The notes beneath the pieces were generated by a model, which saw only the letters and a list, made by a program, of their open reading frames with translations, was not told the DNA's origin and searched no databases. A stretch of 64,000 nucleotides of DNA, taken from Sipunculus nudus. Its lineage: Eukaryota; Annelida; Sipuncula; Golfingiida; Sipunculidae. Both the position numbers and the translations under genes were made by a program. The stretch lies in assembly GCA_026874595.1 (NCBI GenBank), contig CM049307.1, forward strand, positions 91,387,830-91,451,829. Reading direction: 5' to 3'. Below are positions 13,191-26,389 of the stretch, piece by piece (position 1 is the stretch's first letter; every line of letters begins with the position of its first letter).

Positions 13191-13554
13191 GATTTGGTGT
13201 GACTCAAAAAATTACAGATGATCCATTTTAATTAAAAACTTTAATTCCATTTCCTTTCGCTCGTTTTACGTGTGCTGCAGTGGCGCGGCATTTGGCTGTT
13301 AAAGAAACTAACCGGGCATCACCAGTGGCGATGACATTTGACCTTTTCCTCCGAGGAATTAGTTGAAGAAAGTACGTATTATAATAACAGGTTAGAATGA
13401 TTTTTGCCAATCAAGTTCTGCAATGATTCCAATATTTTTATGCCCCGGTCGTCAGTGACGTAGGTTGAATAGAAACGTGTTCGCAGGGCAAATTGGCATG
13501 GAGTTTATCATTATAACTGTTGACGGTATCTCCGAAAGTTCCGAAAACGGCGCT

Positions 13555-13555
<1 letters not shown>

Positions 13556-13597
<42 letters not shown>
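13556..13597. repeat. (TA)n microsatellite (duplicated at 48488)
   Basis: A TA array of about 21 units lying at the same position in both copies of the segmental duplication. Confidence 0.95.
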
Positions 13598-13599
<2 letters not shown>

Positions 13600-13627
13600 T
13601 ATAATGTTTAGATATATATTTTTTTAT

Positions 13628-13668
13628 GCCGAAGGACACCGATCTTCAACCTGCACAACCTTCGTCAG
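13628..13668 (-). other. Hairpin-flanked CTGACGA motif next to (TA)n
   Basis: On the minus strand CTGACGAAGG at the right end can pair with CCTTCGG at the left end, leaving a loop of about 20 bases. The same arrangement is at 48560-48600, with related versions after the (TA)n arrays at 7486 and 61392. It may be the terminal part of an old mobile element. The GAAA of a hammerhead core is absent here. Confidence 0.3.
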
Positions 13669-13873
13669 GTGTAAGTATACGACTTAAGGCTCTCATTGTC
13701 TGGTGATGTTTAATTTGGCCTCGACGTTGGTTGGTCGGGATTTGGAATACATTTTTCAGTCTCTTAGTTTGGTAGCCGAAACTCATCCATACATATATAG
13801 ATTTTCACCTGCCTCTGGCAGGATGCAGTGGTTACACCAACAGACTGACAACAATGTATGAACCATACTCACA

Positions 13874-13879
13874 TTTATT
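13874..13879 (-). terminator. Candidate polyadenylation signal of CTL-1
   Basis: AATAAA on the minus strand, about 335 bp after the CTL-1 stop codon. The same hexamer is at the equivalent position after CTL-2 (48799-48804). It is a plausible 3'-end signal; cleavage is not demonstrated. Confidence 0.4.
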
Positions 13880-14935
13880 GCAACTACGAAGTGTTTGTAC
13901 ATAAAGTTCTCCAAAATGTATATTAATCAGACATTTAGATGACCACATATGAAAGACGTACTAAAAACAATATTTATGTTATAATACCGATATTTGCCTC
14001 CTAAGTGGCTGAAAATATGTCACTGCTAGTTTGATCGGATGATATTTGATGCTAATTGCTTGAAAACCAACCTATCATTAGTTTGAGGAAAAAAACTTTG
14101 AAGAATGTTCTATAGACAATCTTTGTATGCAATCTTAATCCCTAAGTCCATACAGAATATGTGAGGTGGTGATCATATTTTCCATATCTTCAGCAAAAAA
14201 CAGCCTCTTGTTTAAAATTCGCAGATTGAAAACATGCGAAAATGCCCGGGCGCATCATTCCACAGACCATTACTGACATGGATTTGCAGGTAATCTTCAT
14301 TCCCCATGTTATCTGGCTGGGTTGGTCCCCAGTTTCTAATGGTGACTGGTGTCCGAGTTGATGTCCATAAAAATTTCCCTTCCCGGGCAACATCGTTGCC
14401 CGAAGTCCAAAATCCAAACCACCAATGTCTCGCTACAATCCCTGTCAAATTAAATTTCAGTATATGCAAAAAAAAAATGGAATGCTGGAGTATATTACTG
14501 ACTGGATTGAATTGAAATTCATACTAATCAAGCGGTTTAATAATTATTGCAAGTATACCTTTAAAATCAGAATCAGAATGATTTTTACCTTTAATTGGCT
14601 GGTTCTGGTAATGGGGTTTTATGACACGTTTCAGGTACTCATTCTCTTCGGCTGTTTCAATGCTGACCAGGTTACCCCCTTGCCTTCGGCAGTAGTCTCT
14701 AGCTTGGGCCCAGTTGCGCAAAACATAGTCAAATGTGTAGTAAGAACCGCTTTGTTTTCCTTTTGGGAAAAAGGCGCTGCGACAAACAGCTGGTGATTTT
14801 TTTGGATAAAAAGATATGTTTTATATTATACTATACACTATAAAACACAATATACGACGAATTTTCTATTGTGGTTCAACTTTGAACAGTGGTAGTTTAG
14901 CGGTAAAATAATTTTCATTACTAGGGACTAACTCA

Positions 14936-14943
14936 TATATATG

Positions 14944-15003
<60 letters not shown>
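14936..15003. repeat. (TA)n array in the CTL-1 intron
   Basis: An imperfect TA array with a few G and C interruptions, in the intron between the signal-peptide exon and the first CTLD exon. CTL-2 has an array in the same intron at 49976-50017. Confidence 0.95.
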
Positions 15004-15004
<1 letters not shown>

Positions 15005-15222
15005 GAGGAATATTATGATTTGTTAACATATGAAATTTCTGATTTTAAAAATGCTTTATTGGCTTCCTCATGAATATGTCCAATTGGTTCCATAGGTAAA
15101 GGCAAAATACTGTTTTGTCTTGATAATTCATTATAATAAGTCTTGCTACTCTGTCGTTGAACTAAATTTGGATTGATTATCCATTTCATTTTTGTTTCTG
15201 CACAACTTCTCTTTCAATTATT

Positions 15223-15224
<2 letters not shown>

Positions 15225-15266
<42 letters not shown>
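15225..15266. repeat. (TA)n array in the CTL-1 intron
   Basis: The second intronic TA array, matching the shorter one of CTL-2 at 50240-50265. Confidence 0.95.
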
Positions 15267-15270
<4 letters not shown>

Positions 15271-15954
15271 TCATAATATGTGATGATTTAAAAATTCCCT
15301 TACCAACCGCATCAAGCATCCATTAACTCTTTCTATAAACTCCTAGAGTCTTAGCAGGGGAAAAACTGCTTTCACAGGGGGAGCAGGAGTTCATTCTTCC
15401 AAATCTAAATTTACCGGTGGTTCTCCCGCTGACAAAGTACTAAGAAAAAACTGGGACAGAACATGGATTCAATAGTTCTTTGATAACCATCACATAAAAC
15501 TCCTTCTCTGTCGAAGTATGAGATATCATCGGGCTACTTAAATACAGCTTCCATAGGTGTTTGCTGCATTAATTAACTAAATGCGTCAATAGCTATGTCC
15601 AAATATTAGTAACGTCAGTGAAAAATGCTAAACTCTGTCTCTCTTTATTGAATATAATTATAACCCTACAAAACAATTGTAATTTTCTTTCCTGCTTCAG
15701 CATGAAGCAAAACACATCCCCACCTAGCAGCAAACATCAGCATGACAGCCGAGACCTTCATCTTATTGATATCTCTGTAATGTGAAAAAAATGCTAATGT
15801 TTATTGGTGTTCGTTTATAAGACACCAGTTTACTATTAAAACATACGTTTGTTGATTTGTTCACTAAGAACTGTTTACCCTAGAAATCACAGGACCTCCC
15901 TGAACTCTATCATCAATCTACTCTCTAAATCTGACGAGAATGACGAGGTAACAG

Positions 15955-15995
15955 ACTTTATATCAGCAGAGCACTGTTGATAAAGATCAGCCAAT
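15955..15995 (-). promoter_or_regulatory. CTL-1 core promoter: TATA box and inverted CCAAT box
   Basis: On the minus strand GATATAAAGT (15964-15955) lies about 27 bp downstream of an inverted CCAAT box (15995-15991, plus strand ccaatcag). Both elements and about 100 bp around them are conserved at the same spacing in CTL-2. The first exon would start near 15930 and end at 15900. This is established promoter grammar; activity is inferred. Confidence 0.6.
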
Positions 15996-18900
15996 CAGAA
16001 GACTGCATGTCCAGCTGACAACAAGGCCTATGTTAAGTGACTGAATTGATCCTGTGTTAGATAAATACATAAATAAACCCTTGAGATCTTGAAATTTGAC
16101 TTAATATAAATTCCACACCGCTATTCCGCTGTCAAAGTGTCAAGAGCTTGCTTGCCTTTACAATTTAACTTTTTGTTTTAATCAATTATAGATATAACTA
16201 ACGAGCAGTATGTGGTGGGCCATACAGCTATGTGTACTGGATATATGAGGTAAAAGGGGTATATGTTAGTCAAATACTTTTTATTATCAAGAATAACTTG
16301 CAAATAATATAATTGCATAATATAACGACATAATTACGACAAACCTAAAACTCTTGTGGAATTGTATTTTGTAAAACCCGTCGGACCAAATTTCATACTA
16401 GATATCGGAATTGTTATTTGGAAATTATCAAAAGCTGTTGAAATCAGTATAAATTTTACACCGAATATATTCTATAGAAGGAGGATGAACCAATGACCAG
16501 AATTTTTTTTGTTTCACTATACTTGGACAATATATCATTTCAATTAAGCATAAGAATATTGTGACTTATAATAGTTTGATTAAAGAATGTTTAAACATGT
16601 TATATATAACCATGATTGCTCCATTTAAACATAAAGTAAATAAATTATAATTAAACTTTTGACTGGTTGTGCTATTTATAAAAAATGCTGTAATGAGTGT
16701 CAACTACCAGCCATTCGTAGCTACGGTCGGGGGGGGGGGGGGGGGGGAGGTTGCATTCTTATTCGGCATACAGCCACTTTATAATGACATTTAATATTGA
16801 CATTTTGTAATTGATAAAATGGCGAAGAGACGTCACAGTAGTTGTTCACAATAGCCTATGATTATTAACGGTACACCTTCAACCACCAGATATCACAAAC
16901 AAAGTTCTGATTTAATTATATTTTGCGAGAGCATTGACGATAGGGTGGTCTGGTTCTTTAAGATATTTTACGATATAAAAAAGAGCAGAAAAAAGGGCTA
17001 CTTTTTTAATTTCAATTTTACTGAGCAGTCCCAAACTTTTTTTTTATGTCGCAAATGACTCTTACGAGACTGAATTGATAATGTGAAATAATAGGTAACG
17101 TATAAAGCCCATGATTATGAACCCATTAATTATAAGCCTTCATGTTGGTTGATAGCCGTCAGTCGACAAATTGATAGTCATATGGTGGGATTAGGAAGAA
17201 TTATCTTGTTAATAGTATTCTTTATCTATTACTGTTGAAATAAACATCCATAAACCATATATGAACATAATTAATGTGCAATGGCAGTTGCTAGCAGTTT
17301 TTCGCCGTTGTTATCGTTCGAGAATGCTTGCTATCTATTCCGTGAAACACGTTTTCATGACGTTAAGGTAATTCAATGCAAGGTCCAATGACAAACCATA
17401 GGCGTGCATATAGTGTGTTTACATATATATTTTAAGAACAAGTGCAGAATAGAAACTTCCTTCAGTTATTCAGATATCCGTTTAAGAGGTTGCAGGTGTT
17501 CTGAGTGGCTCCTTTGTATACGCCTCCTACAGTTTCTTGAATACTGAGTGATGGGTGCTTTGCGAGTGCAGTGACAATTTAAATAACAGAATGCCCGAGA
17601 CATCGGGTAACACAAAGGTAAATAAAGCTATCTCAATGTAACACTCAGGTAAATAAGCAGGTTAAAAGAAGTAAATTGAACCGAGAGCGCATCAATATGT
17701 GATTTGATTCAGCACAATATTGTGTGTAGGTCTCGAGGGAAAATAGTTTTAATTGTGTCAATACTCATAATCACAACGTCACAGTTGCTTGGTCAATAGA
17801 GTCATCCGTTTTCAAAGGCCCTATCATGTGTCTATATAAAAGATTTCCCAGCTACATAGGCACAATCACGTGATCACATTTTAAACACTCTGTCACAAGA
17901 ATGTATAAATTAAAGAATATTCTTGTTACAGAGGCACAGAATTATGCCTGTACCCTTAACCACAGTATAAGCAATATGGTCAAATTATGTTCAGTTCACT
18001 GGTACAATCATGTGTCCAAACTAACCAATACACCTTGAATGTTCGGTATATCTGCATTTATAAATTATGTGCTCGAACAGGGGACGGTTTTACTGTTTTA
18101 CACAACAACTCTACAACACAATACAAGGTAAAATATACAAGACACAATACAATACACACCCACTTATTGGTCAATCCCACTATTAACAATACAGTGCACA
18201 ATCATTTGTACATTTTCATTAATTTACTGGTACAATTTAGCGTCCTAGATTTTTACCATGCGGCAGGAATAAGTCTTTTTTTTAACAGATGTCCAACTAT
18301 ATTAACTCTTTGTTAAATATATTACCACTGTCTCCGATACTGGGGCCAAATATCAGGATCGGGAACCACAACAGGGACTTCAGATGCTGCTAACTACGAA
18401 TGCTGCTAACCAATCAGTGAAGACTATGATAGGTAAACATAACCCATCAACAAATATTGACTGTACCTGTTACGATTCAATTACTGCTGGCCTTTCACTA
18501 AGAGATAGAGATATTATTAAATTTCACTCTCCTCAAATACCCGTCCCAGATTCAAAACTAAGGAGAAATGTCTAATGATGCATGCTTTACAAGCATGGGT
18601 AGTAGTTTTACTTAATTATTCGTTCATAAGGGCCTCTGTCTAGTCAAATGTGGCCTTCTCCGCCACCAGCATAACGTTTGTGAGCTTTACTTTTTATATC
18701 AGGAGTCAAAGTGCTGGAGTAGCATACAGACGCCAATAACCCGTCACCCGCTTTCCTTTGTGATTCTACCTTAATAACCTTATGACAGAGCCAAGAAAAA
18801 TGTGCACCCTTGAATGTGCACAGCCCTTTCGTACACAGTGCAATTAAAGAAAATGAAAGATAGATCCAACCCCCTCCCCCCATACCCAGTGTCAAACGGC

Positions 18901-19756
18901 TAAACCAATATGGATAATGTCCTAATGCAGAAGATCCTTATATTGCTTCCCATGAAAGTCAACCAGGGACAACCCATTGCTTGCAAATTCCATCACTGAT
19001 ACTATTTAGCCCGTCCCCTCACTCCAGAAACAAGCAGCACTACGACAGAGAGGGCGAGTCTACACCTACACTAATCAGAAAGAATATCTGTCTAAATTGC
19101 TATCAGACTATGATTGCAATGATTAAGTGTCCAAATTAATGGCTTTTCCCATGGTTTTTGTATAAAACACCTTAGCCTCCTACGTATTTCAAAATCTAAG
19201 AATCATTTATAAGCCTCTGAAAATATACCAATCAATGATGAAAAAAGGTCGCATTTGTGGACTATTCAACTATGTTGCCATGAAGCTTTTCAATGTGTCA
19301 CTATTAGGTGTAGGGCCACTGACTATGGGGATCGTAAATACACCCAGAATAATTAAAAATTGATACAAAAGCTCCAAAATCTTAATAACTAATGCATTGA
19401 TTGCCTTGATTCTTGCATGCACATAATCATGGAATGTCTTGTCAGTTCTTGTAGACTGCTCAACAGCTGAGCTGCATCCAGGCCCTCTTGAACCCATACC
19501 CAACCATTCCAAATGAATTCACTTCAATTCACTAAAAAATATCATGATATCAATCGACTAATGAACCAATCAAATTAAATGAAAATCAGTAAGAACGTTT
19601 GAAAAAATATAGTTATTCTGAAGTGTCTCTTGTTTTTTACTTATTGTTGATGAATCCCCCCCCCCCCCCAACATTATGTTAAAGAAAGGGGTTGTTCTAA
19701 TAACCGGCCCGACGCCCAGCTCCCATAGGAAAAATTGTAATTACAAGTTATATGTA

Positions 19757-19931
19757 GCTATATGTTGTTAGTCGGTGTTACTCCCAATATCGGTATAACA
19801 GTTGTCCTTCGAGTCGGAACTGAATATCTGAATCTTTATATGTTTTATGTTGCTATATGTTGTTAGTCGGTGTTACTCCCAATATGGGTATAACAGTTGT
19901 CCTTCGAGTCGGAACTGAATATCTGAATCTT
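19757..19931. repeat. Direct tandem duplication, 80-bp units at 95-bp period
   Basis: The segment from gctatatgttgttagtcgg to ctgaatctt at 19757-19836 recurs at 19852-19931 with a single visible change (cggtat to gggtat), so the duplication is recent. Confidence 0.93.
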
Positions 19932-20930
19932 ATTCCATTATACATTTTTACTTCAAACACAATGTGGCCTTTCCTGGTACAATGGTTATGACAGAACAAT
20001 ACATATTACTGCCGTAATACGCTTCCAATCTTTCCAAATCCCCTAGCTCTTTGTCAGTGTACTAAATACAAATGTAATTAAATGTAATTCTCCAAATATA
20101 TATATAACACTTTCAAACCAATAGTTTTTGTAGGTGAAATAGGGCAACTTCCTTTCGCCTGGTTTGTGTTTATAATTTAATTCTGCTGCAGACTTTAGAA
20201 GACGCTCTGAACTATCTTCAGAATATATAACTAAAGTAAGATAAATGCACTTACTAAAACAGTTTTATGAGTTTTATGTAACAAAAGCATTCACTCAATC
20301 AGTTTATCTCATGTATCATACTTTACATCTTGTTTTTCTGCAACACAAAAAATTACATTTTCAATTGAAAATTGTTCACTTTTGACTCTCATTTTCTTCT
20401 TCTCAAATAGACCGTTTTTGAGCAGCTTGCTGTGGGGTTCCGGTAACTTTATTTACCTGAACGTGGAATAAATGACCTTTCCAATAACATTAATGGAACC
20501 GTATGGTCAGCCAAAAACTTCCATGGCATCCAGTATGAAAATCTTTTCACAATTTGGCAAAATCTCCTTGCAAGAAGAGTCGCAATTAAGTAATAATTTA
20601 CTAAGTTTATTATACTTTTTTTTTAATTTTCCACATTGTGTTTCATAGATGTTCAATGCTACAGGTTATTCCTCATAAAACAATCAATTGGTTCCCTGTG
20701 TTGTTATTGTAAAGACTCTATACGATGGCAATTTGTTTATCACTATTTAAACAGTGATGAGAATCTCATCAGTCTGTATGCGCTGACAAAGAGCCAAAAA
20801 ATAATAGAAACACGTTTCCAGTGCTGGCATTGATGTAAATATGCATAATATTCTCAGATTAAGTTATAGATTTATATAGTATTGAATTTCACCTTAATTT
20901 TTTTTAATCCAACTGATTGATCTAAGCAAC

Positions 20931-20963
<33 letters not shown>
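20931..20963. repeat. (AAT)n microsatellite
   Basis: An AAT trinucleotide array of about ten units. Confidence 0.95.
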
Positions 20964-20965
<2 letters not shown>

Positions 20966-21057
20966 GTAATAAATGATTGATGGAGAAATAAAAGGAGAAA
21001 TATTACAAGGAGACATAAAAGAAAAGTTAAACCTAATATGCTTTCAACCTTTACATT

Positions 21058-21069
21058 ACACACACACAC

Positions 21070-21121
<52 letters not shown>
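21058..21121. repeat. Compound (CA)n-(TA)n microsatellite
   Basis: A short CA tract followed by about 25 TA units. It produces false Ile-Tyr frames on both strands. Confidence 0.95.
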
Positions 21122-21124
<3 letters not shown>

Positions 21125-21606
21125 ATATCTAAACTCTTATATGACTCACAACCTTATACACCCACCACCACACCCCCCAACATATATATATATATCAAAT
21201 CATAGGTATATAATTGGTTGATAATCTTTAGCCAGGAAGCTTTCAAAATGTTCAGTTATAAAGATGTGAGTTTTGTACCTGGGCAAGTTTTGGGCTCAGG
21301 TTATTTGTATATTCTGTAGATCGAGAATACGTTTCCCAAAGTGCGTGCCTGACATGACAATTACCATCTTGAAACTATAATTTCATAATATATCTTATTT
21401 TATATATTGATAAGGTACTTTAATTCTGACTGATAATACATTACATATTTTATCTGCGTAAATGGATATTTTCATGCTTTCACCTGTATGTAGTTTAAGA
21501 GATATCCCTCGGAGGCTATTGCTGGGTACGCTCATGGAGATTTGTTTTATGCATTAAAGATGGAAAGGTAAAGCCAAACACAGTATATACCCCTCCCCCG
21601 TTAAAG

Positions 21607-22594
21607 TGTCACGGAAGTGATCGTGTGTTTTTTGTTAAATTACGTTTAATATTTTGTCTGGTAAGCTGTGTTGTCTGTGTTTGTGTTTGGAGTAGGAAAG
21701 CGTCGCTGGTCAGGGTCATTGTGTCTTGAGACATTAAGGGTGTATAATAAGGGTGCTCCAGGTCCAGTTATGCCATTGTTATGGCGAGCAGTCTGGCGAT
21801 TAGGGTATTTTGTTTCCAGACAATGAATGTAGATGGGTTATAATAGCAAAAATCGGGTCCCAGGCTTTGTATTAGACTTATGAATATAAATGGGTAGAGG
21901 TGTATTTAAGAAGAGTTGCATACCTAGTGGGGAAAAACATTCTGTGGAGCCTGCAGAGTGAAGAGGCCAGCCAGCCGCCCGTTTGAGAGAGGTGCCGCCA
22001 GTTGGTGTCAAGAGAGGTGCTGCCAGCATGTTGTGCAGAGGTGCCGCACGTTGGTGTCCAGAGAGGTGAAGCCAGCCGATGCCAGAGTTGCTGCTAGCCG
22101 GTGTCCATAGGTGCTGTCAGCCAGTGTCCAGAGGTTTTGCCAGCTAGTGTACAGATGTGCTGCAACTCAGGTGCCATCAGTCGGGGTCAAGTGCCGTCAG
22201 TCTGGATCCAGCATTGACTGCCAGGGTCCAGTAATGCCAGGTCAGGAGGTCTAAAAACTGTGTAACCTTTCTAGAGACTGTGTTTTACTAAAGTTTTATT
22301 TAGTGTAAAACCAGTGTTTTTATGTGGTGAGAGGCGTGACGGCCTAGGGACCCTATCTGGTAGTTTTTTTTTTTACTTTTACTGTACTTTTAATTTTATT
22401 TTAATATATATTCCTTCTTGTTTAGACACTGTCGTGTGTTTTGTTGTGTGCCTGAGTGCCGATACGATATGTGCGCAATGCAAACCCACTCCATCTCTAC
22501 TTTTTAACGTTAAACCAAAGGCAACACGGTTCGTCACTTGGTAAGGTAGCCTTTCTCCAGGGCACCGGTAAGAGGTAATTTTAATCGGATGACA
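21607..22594 (+). mobile_element. Possible solo LTR or retroelement end (weak)
   Basis: The segment begins TGTCACGG and could end ...GGATGACA, giving short inverted termini TGTCA/TGACA, with TATA-like sequence near 21891 (gaatataaatggg) and a minisatellite inside. No target-site duplication, primer-binding site or internal coding region was found. It could equally be an unrelated spacer. Confidence 0.25.
21985..22240 (+). repeat. Degenerate GC-rich minisatellite, period about 27-30 bp
   Basis: About nine or ten imperfect copies of a unit resembling AGAGGTGCCGCCAGTTGGTG run through this stretch, markedly richer in G and C than the surroundings. Copies decay toward the right. No reading frame is conserved. 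Confidence 0.75.
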
Positions 22595-22699
22595 CCCAGA
22601 TGACAGAGGTTTTTCCCTATCTTATTCCAGATACTAAAAATTTATTGGTGAAAATGATTGATATAATTTAAAATCAATATTAAATCAAGTATCGTTATT

Positions 22700-23900
22700 A
22701 TATTATGTCTGTGTGACCCGATACCTTTACCCATGATAACATTGATTAACTTGTCATGAGAATTTGTGATAAGATTTGATCACTATGGATTTAAACGAAG
22801 GAATTTTTGGACTGAGGTTTCCTTTCTATTAAGTAGAAATAGTCCATCGATATCGCAAATTTAAAGTTCACAGCATGCTTCATTATTATTATGTTTTTAT
22901 GTGTTACTATTAATGAGAATTTTTCAGCTGCCTAGACCTCATATGAGACAGATATATGTAGTTCCCATTATATAATTACATGCCCTGCTGTAGTGAATTA
23001 AAATTATCTATGAGCCTGGCAAACTATTGAAACGAACGTTCCTTATGCACTTTGGTAAAGGTATTTGCCTAAAAGTGACATTAAACATTTTAATGTGCGT
23101 CGTGGGTTTAACCCAACAAGGAAGATTGGCAGATATGATGTACGACACTTAGAATATGCTCAGGTTGCCAGGAGTCCACTCATTCGCCTGTGAAAAAGTT
23201 TGTGCTGAAACATCAAAATATCTTAAATACAGTATTACCTTATTGTCCAAAGGACACAACACACACACGGTACCTGTGCAAACATTGTAGCAATGCGATA
23301 TAAACATTATGCTGTATATGTCTTATTCAGCTTGCCTAGTCATGAATATTCGAATTTCAAAACTCAATAATTAAATATTCATCAATATTTGAAAGAAATC
23401 ATAAATTATAAAACAGTCATGCAATTGTGTTAAGGAACTTTCTCTTATCAATTTTATTTGTAACACCTATAACAGCTATATCTTGTATTGTTTCACCTAC
23501 AATGGTCCGTTTGGATGGCGTCTACAAAAGATCTATTATGGGTGACAATTTCATATAGGTACATTTTTACGACTATAGTTCATGCTTATAATATCCTTTG
23601 TGGTACCCTTAACGTTTACTCGGTAGAGCCACGGTCTGGCGTCAACGAGGGCATTCGGAAAAGAAGTAGGATAACGATATGCATCGCTTCTTTTCCGCCT
23701 GTAAAATCTTACCTAAATAGTCTTTCATGTTTAGTTTAAGGGAGGGGAGACTTATCGAGGTTGATGAGATACATATTTCGATCGCTCAACGATTGCAGAC
23801 ATCTAGATTAATTGGCATAGTACCCAAAACCAAGAAAAAGTGCGTACAATATATTCGAAGAAGGAAACATTTTAACACAGTCTGTAAACAGGTACAGACG
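22700..23900 (+). repeat. Low-copy repeat family, member 1
   Basis: About 1.2 kb similar to 52560-53660 and, more weakly, to 26390-27140. Shared landmarks in order are a stretch with tagaaatagtc, ccctgctg...attatctacgagcctgg, the cctaatgtgcgtcgtg region, tatatctt...cacctaca...ggatggcgtc, and the gtacccaaaaccaa / cagtgcgtacaatata region near the right end. It has no coding capacity. Confidence 0.8.
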
Positions 23901-26389
23901 TATTCTCCTCATTAACAAATAACATATGTAGCAGGCACTGTGCCATCTCTCAACCCGAAGGAGGAAGCTTGGAATTATCTGAAGTGTGTCCAGACTTACT
24001 GTTTTCATCGAGCTCTCTTGGTTCGTCTGCCTTCACCCTAAGGTATCATGTGGTGTTGAGTATCGTATGGTTATATTCTAACAGTCTATGACATGTCTGT
24101 CCCTAATCCTGTTTTTGTTAAATGGAGCAAGAGCCTTACGAGATATATTTGCAATTTTATGTCACACATAATGTGACATATATATAAGCCACAGTACAAC
24201 GCTTTGCTCAGAAGAGACTGACTCTGACAAATTCATATCCATACGTATCTCCTATTAAATTCCACTAGATTCGCCCGTAGAAAATCCACGGTTGTATATG
24301 ATAAATAGTTTCGTAATGAGCTTGTAGGGTCTAATATCTAAGCCTCTGTTGTGTTGTTCAGCCAAGTAGGTTGTAAGAAGCTATTTTTTGTTTGCTGACA
24401 ATTTCTGATAAACATGAATACGAATCATGTTACAGAAGCCTGAAAATCACAAAAGGCTTTAATAGCCTAAATCATCATGTAAATTAAATCGATATATCAT
24501 GTAAATTTAAACAAGTCGATACCACAGATATTGTGATTTTTTATTAAAAATTTGTCAAAAAGGCGGCAGTTAGTTTACACCAATGATAACGGAACGCCAG
24601 GGGGACACATTTATGGGACAGGCTCTTTTTACTTGATTATAAAAAGGCTTATCTAGATACTTTAAGGAATTATGTATGATCTGTGGTGTTGATTTCTCAA
24701 TTTACATGTCCTCAGATTCATATACCGAAGCGTAAAACCTCTTTCAAAAAGAAGTGATATCTCTCTTTAATAGTTCATGGATAACTGATTTTGTATAAAC
24801 AGTGCGAAATTAATAGATGTTAATATAAATGACATTATATTTAATCATGTGGAGAGTTCAAAATCGCTAGGGGTAAATATTTTCCCGTGGGAAGGGAAAT
24901 CAAACTCTTATGTGAAGAATCAAAATCCAAAACAGAACTACTGTTCCAAATAAGCAAATATAAATATTTCAAATCCCCGTAGATAGTTGTAAAAATGTGC
25001 CGTATATTTGTTTAACATCGGATATAAAACGAGTAAAAAACTGCAGAACTAGGCTGTGTTGTACCAAAAATGACTGCAATCAATAAATATAAAATTGTCT
25101 GCTTCATTAACTAAACAACTGTGCTGCATGACAGTGGGATCACAGGTGTCGCCAAGTTATTTGTGTCTACTTGAATATAAATGTTAGTCTGAATTGTACC
25201 TGAATATAACTAATGTTTTTAATTATCAAGTAACTCCGAAATAAAACACAATCTGGTCACTAGAACTAAATCTTACTTACAGCCAAGTCTGAATGTTTTA
25301 AGAACTGTTAAGATCCCTGTCTTTGGGATCACTTGTCACGTAATTTGAAGTCCGTCTGAGAACGCGACTGTCGCGCAAACTTTTAATACAAGAAAATGCT
25401 TCATATAGGAGTATGTACATACCTTAAACCTGCCATATTTTGTTAATTTATTGTTTTAATTCTAATATTTGCTTTATTGGTTAAGGTTATAGCCAATGAG
25501 ACTCCGATATCATCAGTTTTGTCTTTATTTCTGTAAGGATAAGTCCATTTTTTTACTAAACTAGCCCTTGTCTTTGAGTAAGCTGCCGCTAACGTTTATG
25601 GTGATACTGTGATGGTAATCAGGGTCTCTGCAGGCGGATCCTCAAATGTTGAGTAGAAAAAAAAATTACCCTGGTTATGATTGAATATTTTAAAGATGGC
25701 TCAGGAACCTTTTGGAAATTAATCAACCGCCTGGATAGGCTATCATAAGAAAACTTGTTCGGAATAAATAAAGAAATAAATGAACTGTTAAAGTTGTATA
25801 GAATATATCAATTTCTTGAATTATGACTTTCGGTCAGGGGTATGCTTTCAGTAATGTCATAAAATATGTAGGTATGTTCGCAAGATCTTTTTGATGAATG
25901 TCAGTCCAGGTGTTGTTTGAACATAGGTTCTCTGAGTCTGAACTGAATGTTTACAGTCTCATTCAATCATATTGACAAATATCCTAACTCATTATTTACA
26001 AGTATTATGAAACATCTGTGCATTCTTAATATTCTTTCATTCACAGAGAACATATATATCTAATTCTGAATTGGCCTATTATCCACCAATTGTCTTTTTA
26101 ACTTCTCAATATTAATGTATGGACGTGAAACGTCCATGAGATTAGTGTATAACGGACTGTTTACGTGATGATGGGGGTCTTTTTGGGCACACTTTCGCAA
26201 ATATTGCAATTTGAAATCTCTGCGAACATAAAGCCAACAACGGTATAAGCCATGGATTTTTCCTCGATCTCATATTCCAGTCACACTAAACATCATTGGC
26301 GAAAATTGTAGTGTGAATGTAAAGCAGAATGTGTGCCATGTTTGCATCAAGTTCTATCACTAATTGCTTTCTGTGCTACACGTCTAAAG

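Larger units (their letters stand above)
14212..15930 (-). pseudogene. CTL-1: secreted single-domain C-type lectin, splice donors mutated
   Basis: Exon 1 (about 15930-15900) is untranslated. Exon 2 (15774-15692) starts MKVSAVMLMFAARWGCVLLH at 15761 and encodes a signal peptide. Exon 3 (14789-14589) encodes the N-terminal CTLD half with NWAQARDYC and GGNLVSIETAEEN. Exon 4 (14441-14212) encodes the second half with FWTSGND, NWGPTQPDN, LWND and SICEF before the stop. All coding introns are phase 1. QPD plus WND are known in CTLDs that bind galactose-type sugars through calcium, so a secreted sugar-binding role is inferred. Two donors lack GT where CTL-2 has it: GG after exon 1 and GA after exon 2. 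One N-terminal cysteine is Ser (KQSGSYY; Cys in CTL-2). The usual C2 is Tyr (NEDYLQI) and C3 is Gly (NDAPG), while C1 and C4 remain. It is probably a pseudogene, though cryptic splicing could still rescue it. Confidence 0.85.
13200..16110. repeat. Segmental duplication, copy A (contains CTL-1)
   Basis: This block is collinear with 48090-51240. Matches include the stretch around 13240-13500 versus 48150-48420, a (TA)n array at 13556-13597 versus 48488-48531, the region after it (13620-13720 versus 48555-48660), all CTL exons, two intronic (TA)n arrays, and the promoter (15900-16050 versus 51045-51190). The two terminal coding exons have identical lengths in both copies (201 and 230 bp). Outer boundaries are approximate. 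Confidence 0.9.
16110..21590. other. Long non-coding stretch
   Basis: No supported gene. It holds a G run of about 18 at 16731-16748, a C run at 19658-19669, a tandem duplication at 19757-19931, an (AAT)n array at 20931-20963 and a (CA)n(TA)n array at 21061-21121. Frames of 60-110 residues such as 17987-18316 and 18644-18895 show no domains. Confidence 0.45.

Noticed and set aside
13228-13410. Minus-strand 60-residue frame, with a plus-strand frame at 48077-48265 in the partner copy
   Set aside because: The homologous sequence in the other copy is not open in the same frame or strand, so the frames are chance.
14306-14796. Plus-strand frames of up to 123 residues over CTL-1, and 49179-49382, 49536-49727 over CTL-2
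   Set aside because: They are antisense to the CTLD exons; the minus-strand reading gives the conserved lectin motifs and splice sites.
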